Source: Paenibacillus sp. FSL R5-0912 (GTDB lineage Bacteria > Bacillota > Bacilli > Paenibacillales > Paenibacillaceae). From it: a stretch of DNA of 64,000 bases. The stretch spans positions 4,216,001-4,280,000 of the forward strand of contig NZ_CP009282.1 in the NCBI RefSeq assembly GCF_000758605.1, written 5' to 3'. Made by a program: the position numbers and the translations under genes. How positions within the stretch are numbered: position 1 is the first letter of the stretch; the number at the start of each line of letters is the position of its first letter. The notes beneath the pieces were generated by a model. It had not been told where the DNA came from. It was given only the letters and a program-made list of their open reading frames with translations, and searched no databases. Shown in pieces: positions 44,488 through 52,184 of the stretch.

Positions 44488-44973
44488 CTAACTCACTGTC
44501 ATTGCCCGCGCGAATCCTTCGAGCTTATTCATCGATAATCCTGCTCCAGCTTCATTCCCTTTCCCCTTGACCATCCGCAGAACCCATTTGTCCAGTGCTG
44601 AAATTTTCTCCGGATAAATCTCATCGCCCAGGATTTCCTTGGCAAGTGCCTTCTTGTATAAAACCTCAGGATAGGCTTGCTGAAGCTCCTGCTCCGCTTT
44701 CTCCCCCGTCACACCTGCACAGATGAATAACCCGAGCCGCTTACCCGACAGCTCCTGCAAGTTTTTGGAAGTGAATGCCGCCATTTCTTTACGGATTTTA
44801 CCGTAGTAGATGGAGCCGCCCAGAATCACCGTGTCATAGGCAGCCAGCGCCGGCACTTTGGCATATTTTAGATTCACAGCCTCAGCCTCTCCAAGCCTCG
44901 ATTTCAACAGAAATGCCGCTTTCTCGGTACATCCATACTTGCCTGCATATAAAATCAGTGTTCTATTACTCAT
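44488..44973 (-). CDS. Flavodoxin-domain protein (HemG-like)
   Basis: 161 residues. FMN phosphate-binding loop LYAGKYGCTEKAAF (T/S-X-T-G-X-T-like) near residue 10, then VILGGSIYYGKIRKEM and GLFICAGVTGEKAEQEL. This is the flavodoxin_5 group that includes protoporphyrinogen oxidase HemG. Last gene of a TetR-membrane protein-flavodoxin set on the minus strand. Confidence 0.85.
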   Translation of the reverse strand: MSNRTLILYAGKYGCTEKAAFLLKSRLGEAEAVNLKYAKVPALAAYDTVILGGSIYYGKIRKEMAAFTSKNLQELSGKRLGLFICAGVTGEKAEQELQQAYPEVLYKKALAKEILGDEIYPEKISALDKWVLRMVKGKGNEAGAGLSMNKLEGFARAMTVS

Positions 44974-45014
44974 ATTATCCGCCGCCCCTTATCTATGGTG
45001 AATAGGTTATAAGA

Positions 45015-45881
45015 CTATCCCGGTTCCTGTACATTGCTCAATATAAGGTATAAACAAACAATAGCACCTACATTAAACGCAGGGAACGCTACCAGCTCTA
45101 CTGTAGATACACTTACTCCCGCCCTCAGCATCCCAATGATCATGGCTGTAATCGAGGTTAGCAGGGCTGCGGCTTTTACTATGACTACAGAAGCAAGCAA
45201 ATAACCATAAGGCCGTCTGCGAATGAGCAGTACCCCGGTAATTGAAGATAGCGGAATAACAATGGCTAAATCGAGTGCCTGAATCACCAATGTGCTGTAA
45301 TGCTCCAATCCTTCAGGTGCTGTCCCTTGGCGATAAGAATCCGCGAGCCTGCCCAGCCATAACAACATGATCATTGTTGAGGTGAAAAGCAGGAATAACC
45401 CTATGCTTTGTGCCGGTAAACTTGGTCTAAAAAATCGTTCTACCTTCTCCTTCTCTAATGACAGCAGAGTCAGAATACATGCAAATAAGCTGGATGAGAA
45501 CAATATTACATAGATTAGAAACAGGTTATTGTACATAGACAGGAAGCTGTAAGACGCATAAGTATACGTAAAATATCCCAAGGCTCCAGCTAGCAGCAGC
45601 CGCCCTCTGACCCGCCCTCTGAAGCTCATAACCAGTGAAACGAGCAGCAAGGGAACCCCCAGTATCAGTGTAACTCCATCCTGGGCTTTGGCCTGGGCGA
45701 CGACGGAAATTGAATCGTATTTATAGATCCCGCTACCATATAATTCGACCTTCTCCCCCCGGATTGAGGTAAAGGATTCAGAACCCGGCCCGTGACCTGA
45801 CAGCAATCCGTACCCCGACGCGACAATCGCAAGGATAATAATTAAACCTGTTAAAATGCCAACTGATCGTCTATACCCCAT
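45015..45881 (-). CDS. Hypothetical membrane protein (288 aa)
   Basis: Eight hydrophobic segments; an extracytoplasmic loop (EKVELYGSGIYKYDSISVVA) follows the first helix. GGRVRGRLLLAGALGY-like basic stretch after the third helix. No family recognised. Placed between TetR and flavodoxin genes 35-41 bp apart, so probably one operon and under TetR control. Confidence 0.75.
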   Translation of the reverse strand: MGYRRSVGILTGLIIILAIVASGYGLLSGHGPGSESFTSIRGEKVELYGSGIYKYDSISVVAQAKAQDGVTLILGVPLLLVSLVMSFRGRVRGRLLLAGALGYFTYTYASYSFLSMYNNLFLIYVILFSSSLFACILTLLSLEKEKVERFFRPSLPAQSIGLFLLFTSTMIMLLWLGRLADSYRQGTAPEGLEHYSTLVIQALDLAIVIPLSSITGVLLIRRRPYGYLLASVVIVKAAALLTSITAMIIGMLRAGVSVSTVELVAFPAFNVGAIVCLYLILSNVQEPG

Positions 45882-45916
45882 CGCCTTCTACCCCTTATCC
45901 GAATAGTCGTAAAAAC

Positions 45917-46546
45917 TTATTCCCGACTCCCTGCAATAAGCAGCATTGCCTCGACATGCCGGGTAATCAGCGCTTCCTTCTGCTCCTCGGGCAGATTCTT
46001 CTCGACGCTCAGCCTCATGATCAGTCCAAATGCCGCACTCCAAATCACTTGGGCAGTAAGTTCAATTTCCTCCTCTTTGCGGGCGGCCATCCCTTTGAAT
46101 TGACGTAGAGCCCTGCAGAGCATGCTGATTGCATTACGCTCCAGTGCAGCCCCTTTATGCAGTACTGCAGTATGGTTAAGTACAGCAGGCGAATCATTTA
46201 GCATCATATTCCGGTACTGCGATCCTTCCGCGATGGTCATCCGGATAAACTGTGACAGCGACTGGCTTAAGTTATCCTCAGCTGATACTTCACTCTGCGC
46301 AGTGTCTGATCCGGCTGCTAGTCCGCCCATCAACTCCCTGTACCCCTGCTGAAGAAGCTGCTCCACTATATCCTCTTTTCCTTGAAAATAGTGATAAATG
46401 ATCCCGGCGGAATACTCCATCCGTTCAGCGATCTTTCGGATAGACAGCTGCCCAATCCCCTTCTCGGCCACTAATTCACCAGCCGTTGTCAGAATCAAAT
46501 TACGCATCGCTTTCCGTTCCTGCTCTTGTCTCTCTTCTTTACTCAT
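45917..46546 (-). CDS. TetR-family regulator
   Basis: 209 residues with the N-terminal HTH (GELVAEKGIGQLSIRKIAER, MEYSAGIIYHYFQGKEDIV) of the TetR kind; the ligand domain is helical and unassigned. It heads the minus-strand set with the membrane protein and flavodoxin genes, and a dyad lies in its own leader, so autoregulation is likely. Confidence 0.92.
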   Translation of the reverse strand: MSKEERQEQERKAMRNLILTTAGELVAEKGIGQLSIRKIAERMEYSAGIIYHYFQGKEDIVEQLLQQGYRELMGGLAAGSDTAQSEVSAEDNLSQSLSQFIRMTIAEGSQYRNMMLNDSPAVLNHTAVLHKGAALERNAISMLCRALRQFKGMAARKEEEIELTAQVIWSAAFGLIMRLSVEKNLPEEQKEALITRHVEAMLLIAGSRE

Positions 46547-46583
46547 GATTGTAAGACTCCTTTAACAAGGCGTTATTAAATTT

Positions 46584-46597
46584 AACACTGCAATGTT
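46584..46597 (-). promoter_or_regulatory. Likely TetR operator
   Basis: AACATTGCAGTGTT, 14-bp dyad with one imperfect pair, flanked by a direct repeat of CAGTGTTAAA 20 bp apart; a TATAAT lies about 30 bp upstream on the minus strand. Confidence 0.45.
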
Positions 46598-46691
46598 TTT
46601 TAACACTGTTCAATACAGATTATATGCACCGGGATACCTTAAATGATGTGATTATTTTTACATTTTGAGAAATTCCCCAATTACACGAGCA

Positions 46692-46738
46692 GAAAAAGCC
46701 TGGGACAGCCCCCAGAGGGCATCCCAAGCTTTTTTTTA
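46692..46738 (-). terminator. Terminator of the AbrB-type transporter gene
   Basis: GCTTGGGATGCCC / GGGGGCTGTCCCAGGC then TTTTTC on the minus strand; T-run also on the plus strand. Confidence 0.6.
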
Positions 46739-46770
46739 AGTTCTCTTTTAAGTTCTCCTTTAAGTTCTCT
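46735..46770. repeat. 12-bp tandem repeat, three units
   Basis: TTTAAGTTCTCT repeated three times (the second unit ends CC) just beyond a terminator hairpin. Slippage-type satellite; no function seen. Confidence 0.8.
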
Positions 46771-46809
46771 TTTCACTTCAACCCCGCTTTTGCAGATCAA
46801 ACTCAGATT

Positions 46810-46841
46810 TTAGTTAACATAATCATTATTATATTAACTAA
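46810..46841. repeat. 26-bp palindrome family, copy 4 (contains a stop codon)
   Basis: TTAGTTAACATAAT-CATT-ATTATATTAACTAA, one mismatch. Its 3' arm supplies the last codons (GTT AGT TAA) of the AbrB-type transporter gene. Confidence 0.65.
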
Positions 46842-47940
46842 CCGTTGCCGTCTTGCGTTTTTTCTCCCGGAAGATCCATTTAAACAACGGCGGAACCGCA
46901 AAAAAGATGAAAAACGTCCGGAATAACTGATAGCCCGCCACCGTTGGCAAATCCGCCCCTACCTCATGCGCGATCAGACTCATCTGATCCATCCCTCCGG
47001 GAGCAAGACTGAGAAGCGCAGTTGCTGATGATACCGGATCCAGGTAAGCGAACAGCAGACTCAGGCCATACGCCCCTGCTATCAGCACTGCCCCGCTGCT
47101 TACAGCCAGCGATAGTGTCAGCAGTTTATTGTTCAGCTTACGCGGATCGAGCAGCAGTCCGACATATACGCCAATCATCAGCTGCGCGGCATTGATCAGA
47201 ATATCCGGAAGTGCGGGCCCCTGAAGACCGCTGATCTGCAGAATAGCTGTAATAATAGCCGGACCGAGGAGATACGCGGTGGGAAATTTAATCTTTTGGC
47301 CTACAATTCCGCATACCGTACAAGCGACGCCAAAATAAAAGATATTCGGGAATAGCTCTCCCCAACCGGCCGCAGATTCAACCAGAAGAGTTGTATTCTC
47401 TCCCCCGCCAGCGTAGCTGGCAAACAGCGGACTGTAGATCAGCAGCGGCACACAGATAATAATCATCATCAGCCGGACCACCTGAATGACGGTTACAACC
47501 GTAAGATTGATATCCTCAGACTCTTCGGCTAGCACTAGCATCTGGGTTAAGCCGCCAGGGATGCTTCCAAGCAGAATAGTCTTGTAGTTGGTCCCCGACA
47601 CCTTAGATACAATGACCGCAATTCCGGCGCAGAACAGCAGCAGAAGCGTAGTCATAAGCAGCATGGAGGGCAACTGATAAGCTATTTGATTCAGTGCAGA
47701 ACCGGTCAACGAGAGACCAATCGTATAGCCGACGATAATCATCCCGGTATTCCGTATTTGTCCGGGCCAGATATATACTTGCTTACGCAGATTGGAACCG
47801 GTCAGCACAGCGATCATAGGGCCGAGCAGCCAAGGCAGCGGGAGATGCAGCAGCACAAAGATCCCCCCGCCAGCCAACGCCGTAATTAGGGTAAATAGGA
47901 CATATAGGGACTTACGCCGAGTCACAGATAGGGTTGACAT
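46834..47940 (-). CDS. AbrB-family membrane transporter
   Basis: 368 residues from ATG 47940 (AGAGGA upstream) with about ten helices in two repeats. LPLPWLLGPMIAVLTG and the later GKQKI.FPTAYLLGPAI-like stretch are the internal AbrB duplication (a family once labelled ammonia monooxygenase/AbrB). Its substrate is not established. It follows the metal-dependent hydrolase gene by 24 bp and is likely co-transcribed. Confidence 0.82.
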   Translation of the reverse strand: MSTLSVTRRKSLYVLFTLITALAGGGIFVLLHLPLPWLLGPMIAVLTGSNLRKQVYIWPGQIRNTGMIIVGYTIGLSLTGSALNQIAYQLPSMLLMTTLLLLFCAGIAVIVSKVSGTNYKTILLGSIPGGLTQMLVLAEESEDINLTVVTVIQVVRLMMIIICVPLLIYSPLFASYAGGGENTTLLVESAAGWGELFPNIFYFGVACTVCGIVGQKIKFPTAYLLGPAIITAILQISGLQGPALPDILINAAQLMIGVYVGLLLDPRKLNNKLLTLSLAVSSGAVLIAGAYGLSLLFAYLDPVSSATALLSLAPGGMDQMSLIAHEVGADLPTVAGYQLFRTFFIFFAVPPLFKWIFREKKRKTATVS

Positions 47941-47964
47941 TGATAATCCTCTTTTCCAGCCCAT

Positions 47965-48618
47965 TCAGCTTGGTTCATATTGGAGAGTATATACACCACG
48001 TTGTCTGGCAAGAGTCTCGCTGGTAACGACCAGTTCTTCTACTACGTTAACAGGCTGCCCTGCAGCCTGCAAGAACTTATCTGCTTTGGCAAAAAACAAC
48101 CGGCCAAGCAACCCCAGCGCTTTGGTGCTGTAATGCATAGGTATGGCAACCGCCGGCTGCAATTGCTTCATTACGGCTGCCGCACCCGTACCATCAAGCG
48201 TTGCTTTTCCGCCGACAGGGATCATAAGTACATCAACCCTGCCAATCTGCTCCAACTGCTGGACATTCAAAGCATGGCCGAGATCACCGGCGTGGCAAAT
48301 CCGGAGTCCGTCTACCGTGAACACGAAGATGATATTATTGCCCCTTTTTGCCCCTTCCACATTATCGTGATACGTGGCTACCCCTTGAATCTCCACTCCC
48401 CGTACACTGAAATGCCCGGGCTGGTTAATCAGTTCATAGGGACCTTCAGCCACTTGAATCTGACTGTGGTCCTTATGATCATGGGTAATGGCTACAATAT
48501 CCGCCTTAACTTTAGGCATCCGGTAACCAAGGAATTTCCCGTAGGGATCAATCAGAATTACCGTCCCCTGCTGTGATATGAGCTGAAATGCGGAGTGTCC
48601 AAACCAGTGAATTTTCAT
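47965..48618 (-). CDS. Metal-dependent hydrolase (UPF0173, beta-lactamase fold)
   Basis: 217 residues. Metal ligands are in IHWFGHSAF, AITHDHKDHSQIQ and HAGDLGH and in PMHYSTKAL. This is the short YtkL/UPF0173 metallo-beta-lactamase group. Preceded by an operator matching the one in front of the adjacent Rrf2 gene, and followed by the AbrB-type transporter gene. Confidence 0.88.
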   Translation of the reverse strand: MKIHWFGHSAFQLISQQGTVILIDPYGKFLGYRMPKVKADIVAITHDHKDHSQIQVAEGPYELINQPGHFSVRGVEIQGVATYHDNVEGAKRGNNIIFVFTVDGLRICHAGDLGHALNVQQLEQIGRVDVLMIPVGGKATLDGTGAAAVMKQLQPAVAIPMHYSTKALGLLGRLFFAKADKFLQAAGQPVNVVEELVVTSETLARQRGVYTLQYEPS

Positions 48619-48652
48619 TATTTTCTCTCCTCCAAAATAAAATGATCAGGCT

Positions 48653-48682
48653 GTTAAATGTGCATTTATCAGCACACTTTAT
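48653..48682 (-). promoter_or_regulatory. Rrf2-type operator, copy 1
   Basis: AAAGTGTGCTGATAAATGCACATTT, upstream of the hydrolase gene. Same as the site at 49159 in 18 or so positions, with GTGTGC and TGCACA half-sites. Confidence 0.55.
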
Positions 48683-48691
48683 CACAAAAAA

Positions 48692-48713
48692 AACCAGCTG
48701 TTGAAACTGGCTT
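48692..48713 (-). terminator. Terminator of the Rrf2 gene
   Basis: AGCCAG / CTGGTT hairpin followed on the minus strand by a run of eight T. Confidence 0.7.
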
Positions 48714-48728
48714 CCCGGACCTCTCACG

Positions 48729-49130
48729 TCACTCCACTAAGTCAGCAATCGTATAAGATTTCAGCACATGCTCCACTTGATAACGGATATCCGTCATAAT
48801 CTGATCGAACGACAGGCGGACCTTCTGTCCAAACAAATGATTGCCGGTAGTATCCAGCATACCGTCCAGCATAGGCACATCATCATGCATGGACAAATAT
48901 ACTTCTGCCAGAGTAATCTCTCCGGGTGGTTTAGCCAGTGTATAACCGCCACCCCGCCCTTGGCGTACTTCGATATAACCGGCTTCTGTAAGCCGGGACA
49001 GAATTTTACGCAGTGCAGTCGGCTCGCAGCGGATCTGTTCTGCAATCTCCACACTCGAGTACTGTCCTGCTGTTGAAGCCAGCACGACTAACGCCTGCAA
49101 TCCATAACCAAATCGTTTGATCTCTGCCAT
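48729..49130 (-). CDS. Rrf2-family transcriptional regulator
   Basis: 133 residues with winged HTH (SSVEIAEQIRCEPTALRKIL, EAGYIEVRQGRGGGYTLAKP). Only one cysteine (in the HTH) is visible, so it lacks the three-Cys cluster site of IscR/NsrR-type members and should sense through another way. Likely represses itself and the hydrolase-AbrB operon through shared operators. Confidence 0.9.
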   Translation of the reverse strand: MAEIKRFGYGLQALVVLASTAGQYSSVEIAEQIRCEPTALRKILSRLTEAGYIEVRQGRGGGYTLAKPPGEITLAEVYLSMHDDVPMLDGMLDTTGNHLFGQKVRLSFDQIMTDIRYQVEHVLKSYTIADLVE

Positions 49131-49158
49131 AGGAAGTATTGACTCCTCTTTGCGGTTT

Positions 49159-49191
49159 TAATGTGCAAATTATAGCACACTTATTATCTGC
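49159..49191 (-). promoter_or_regulatory. Rrf2 promoter with operator over the -10
   Basis: TTGTAC, 17 bp, TATAAT (49169-49174). The dyad-like AAGTGTGCTATAATTTGCAC spans the -10, so binding would block polymerase. Confidence 0.6.
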
Positions 49192-49211
49192 GTACAATCT
49201 TCTTCTTACAT

Positions 49212-50243
49212 CTAATCAATGTTGGCAATCTTCCACTCGCCCTGTTTGTTCTTGAGCAGGGAGATCTCATTCCCTCCGCCAATAATGTAGCCCTCTGAGT
49301 TCATCCGCGTATACCTGACCCAGAAGCCGGCCCGCTTGGTTCCTTCAATCGGGATGCCTGTCAGTGTTAATTCATAGAACCGGTAGACATTCTTATTATC
49401 CAGGAAAAACTGCAGAGCTTCATTCAGCTGCGGGGAGAACATAGTAGCCGCGAACTTCTCCTTGTCCCCTGCCGACCAGGCTTCAAGACAGTCCATTGTT
49501 TCCTGCAGCGCTTGCTTATTCCCGGGATCACTTCCAACATCTGGCGCTGTTAAGAACACACCTGGAGTGAGGGGCGGTTGTTTCTCCATATATTCTACAT
49601 CTCTAAGCATAGCAATGAACACGGGAAGCAGCGCTGCGCGTTGTTCAGCCTGTAGATGAAGTTCTGCTCTGTAAGTCTGCTCCTTGGCTGTAAATTCGAA
49701 TGCTTCAGCCGTCTGGTCTCCTTCTACCTTGCTTCCGAGGTATTCCTTGTATTTCAGCAGCTCACGATCATTGCCTGGCTCAAATTCTCCATCACCAGCT
49801 GCCGCATCCCCTGCAACAGGTTTCATCAAAGTAATATAATTCTGTTTATCCGGTGTGCCCCAGGCAGATCTTCTATCCTGTTCAAACCGCACCATCGTTT
49901 CGGGCATGAACAGCCCCAATGGTAGGGTCTGATCTGCGGAAAACGCAGCTTGGACAATCTCACCCTTAATTTCATATCCTCTGCCGCTTTCATTATAATC
50001 CGGTACTGCCGGAATCAGAGCCACTGACTTGACCCCAGGGGGTTCAGTCTTGATTACTGCTGGCGTAGCAGGGGCTGGGGAAGGAGTAACGGATACTGCG
50101 GCTGTTGCAGCTGTCGTTGCGGACGGCTGTGCCATCCCCCCGGCACCGGACGAATGAATCTCTGCCCCGTTGCCGCAGCCTGAGCTGAACGCTAATACAA
50201 TTGTAATGCAGCCCGCTCCGAATACACACTTACGCATGGACAT
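49212..50243 (-). CDS. Hypothetical lipoprotein
   Basis: 343 residues with signal peptide and lipobox (VLAFSSGCG), a Ser/Ala/Thr-rich linker, then a soluble domain with a NTF2-like end: LEAWSAGDKEKFAATMFS, FYELTLTGIPIEG, and INNKQ-like SLLKNKQGEWKIANID. Similar ends are seen in DUF4878/lumazine-like domains. Function unknown. GAGGTGATC precedes the ATG. Confidence 0.75.
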   Translation of the reverse strand: MSMRKCVFGAGCITIVLAFSSGCGNGAEIHSSGAGGMAQPSATTAATAAVSVTPSPAPATPAVIKTEPPGVKSVALIPAVPDYNESGRGYEIKGEIVQAAFSADQTLPLGLFMPETMVRFEQDRRSAWGTPDKQNYITLMKPVAGDAAAGDGEFEPGNDRELLKYKEYLGSKVEGDQTAEAFEFTAKEQTYRAELHLQAEQRAALLPVFIAMLRDVEYMEKQPPLTPGVFLTAPDVGSDPGNKQALQETMDCLEAWSAGDKEKFAATMFSPQLNEALQFFLDNKNVYRFYELTLTGIPIEGTKRAGFWVRYTRMNSEGYIIGGGNEISLLKNKQGEWKIANID

Positions 50244-50348
50244 TTGTGATCACCTCAGTTACCAGACGCTGGAAGCTCCTTAAAGTTGCGTGCCATTCTG
50301 GGAATTGTATGTGATGAACCGGTGAATTCATGTTCAGGCATTCCACAT

Positions 50349-50867
50349 TTATTTATTAATTCGATTAGTATTTAATGTGCTGAAGTATTGACTGGGATTG
50401 CCTTGCCGGGAGTTGAACCTCTCCTGGAACTCCCCTCCTGTATACGAACCGATCACCCGGTGCCAGAAGTTACGCGCAGGTGTATTCGCACGGATCTGCG
50501 AGACCTTCCAATCGCCGGGGAACATATCGAACAGCCGGTGTGCAGCCCAGGTTCCTACGCCGCTGCGGCGGTATTTCTGCATCACAAAAAACTCCGTCAT
50601 ATAGAACTGTCCCTCCGGATCACGCAGTAGCCGGTCTACAAGCGCAAAGCCGGCAATATTGCCGTCTACCGTGAATAAGTAGGCAAACTTGTTTAGACCG
50701 CTGTTCCAGTAGGCCTCCAGCCCGGGATAGGACGGAAACAATCCGTCACGGTCCACCTGCAGCTCCAGGTACCGCGTAAAATCATACAAATAGAACTGCA
50801 TTAATCTGCTTATAATCTGCTTCTGCTCTTTAGGAACCAGCTCGATTCCAAGTTCCATCAGGTTCAC
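50349..50867 (-). CDS. GNAT-family acetyltransferase
   Basis: 172 residues; acetyl-CoA loop in FFVMQKYRRSGVGTWAA (the R/Q-X-X-G-X-G/A motif reads RRSGVG) and preceding beta-bulge FALVDRLLRDPEGQFYM. Substrate unknown. Confidence 0.88.
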   Translation of the reverse strand: MNLMELGIELVPKEQKQIISRLMQFYLYDFTRYLELQVDRDGLFPSYPGLEAYWNSGLNKFAYLFTVDGNIAGFALVDRLLRDPEGQFYMTEFFVMQKYRRSGVGTWAAHRLFDMFPGDWKVSQIRANTPARNFWHRVIGSYTGGEFQERFNSRQGNPSQYFSTLNTNRINK

Positions 50868-50981
50868 CTCTGCCGTTTTCGTTTACTTCACATCATATAA
50901 CTTTGTCACATCAGGAGCAAGGGCACTACCTCTCCCGGATACAGATTCAAGCCATAAAATGCTAAAACATGTTAAGATAGA

Positions 50982-52124
50982 ATGACAGCCCTATCGGGCT
51001 TCCGGCAAACTAAAAAGAAGGTGATTCCTATCAGTATTCAAAAAACCACCGACCGGAAAAACCTCGACCAGCGTCTGCCGCAGATGCCCTGGTTCGTGCA
51101 GCAGTTCATCGATTATAAGCGTCCGGATCTGTCCCCCTCCACGCTGTTAGAGTATATCCGGGATTATGAATCCTTTTTCGGCTGGCTGCGCGGTGAAGGT
51201 CTATCCGCAGCTGCGAAGAATACTGAAATTACGCTGCTCGATCTGGAGACCCTGCATATGGACAGCATTGTCGGTTACCGCCTGCATCTGACAACCCGGG
51301 CTGAGAGTGCGAATACACGCGTTACCGTGTCCCGTAAGCTGTCTGCACTTCGCTCCCTCTTCCACTACTTAAGCCAGATTGCGGAGGATGAGAACTTTTA
51401 TCCGCTGCTTAAGCGTAATATTATGGCCAAGGTGGAGATCAAACGGATTCACAAACCGAAGGATACGGCTGCCAAGCTAAAGGGCAAAATTCTGGAGGAT
51501 GAGGAGCTGCTGGAATTCGTAGGCTATATCTATGAGGGTTATGGCAAAGATGTAGAAGCCAACAAGCAGGCTTATTATTCTTTTCAGCTGAATCGTGAGC
51601 GGGATGCCTGTATTGCCAGTCTGATTCTGAACTCCGGCCTGCGCGTATCCGAGGTGGTCAATCTTAATGTGGATGATCTGGATGTGAACAACAAGCTGCT
51701 CTATGTCTTCCGCAAGGGTCATAATGACGAAACCTTCAAGACTCCAGTCTATTTCCGCGAGCAGGCCAAGGACGATCTCAGCTTGTACCTCAGCCTCCGC
51801 CAGTCCAGATACAAGACTCCGAAACGGGAAAAGGCGCTCTTCATCACCCTGCCAAATGGCAGCACTGAGGGCAAACGGATGACCAAGCGGGCGATTCAAG
51901 AGATGATTATCAAATACGCCAAGCGGTTCGGCAAACCTTATCTGACTGTACACAAGCTGCGGCACTCCTTCGCAACCGACTATTATCTGCAAAATGATAT
52001 CTACAGAACGAAGGAACAGCTCGGACATGCTTCAACTGAAACCACCGAAATCTATGCCCATCTCACGGACAAAACGATGTCAGAAGCTATTGAACGCCGT
52101 CTGGAGAGTGAATCCTCCCAATAG
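50982..52124 (+). CDS. xerS: Tyrosine recombinase XerS
   Basis: The single-subunit chromosome dimer resolvase type. N-terminal DNA-binding part (LPQMPWFVQQFIDYKRPDLS) and catalytic Arg in NSGLRVSEVVNL, HKLRHSFATDYY, LGHASTETTEIYAHL. The open frame reaches ATG 50982, which has no ribosome site. AGAAGGTGA at 51016-51024 instead points to in-frame ATC 51030, where homologous proteins of this type would begin (SIQK). So a rare start codon is possible; otherwise GTG 51021. Confidence 0.9.
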   Translation: MTALSGFRQTKKKVIPISIQKTTDRKNLDQRLPQMPWFVQQFIDYKRPDLSPSTLLEYIRDYESFFGWLRGEGLSAAAKNTEITLLDLETLHMDSIVGYRLHLTTRAESANTRVTVSRKLSALRSLFHYLSQIAEDENFYPLLKRNIMAKVEIKRIHKPKDTAAKLKGKILEDEELLEFVGYIYEGYGKDVEANKQAYYSFQLNRERDACIASLILNSGLRVSEVVNLNVDDLDVNNKLLYVFRKGHNDETFKTPVYFREQAKDDLSLYLSLRQSRYKTPKREKALFITLPNGSTEGKRMTKRAIQEMIIKYAKRFGKPYLTVHKLRHSFATDYYLQNDIYRTKEQLGHASTETTEIYAHLTDKTMSEAIERRLESESSQ

Positions 52125-52184
52125 TCTGACATTTGCGAAAGGCTACGGGCCGAGTCTCATTATTGATGTGGAGGTATTATTCCT

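Noticed and set aside
34921..46841. BirA (biotin repressor) operators
   Set aside because: GTTAAC half-sites are similar and spacing is close, but no biotin genes are near and several copies lie at gene 3' ends.
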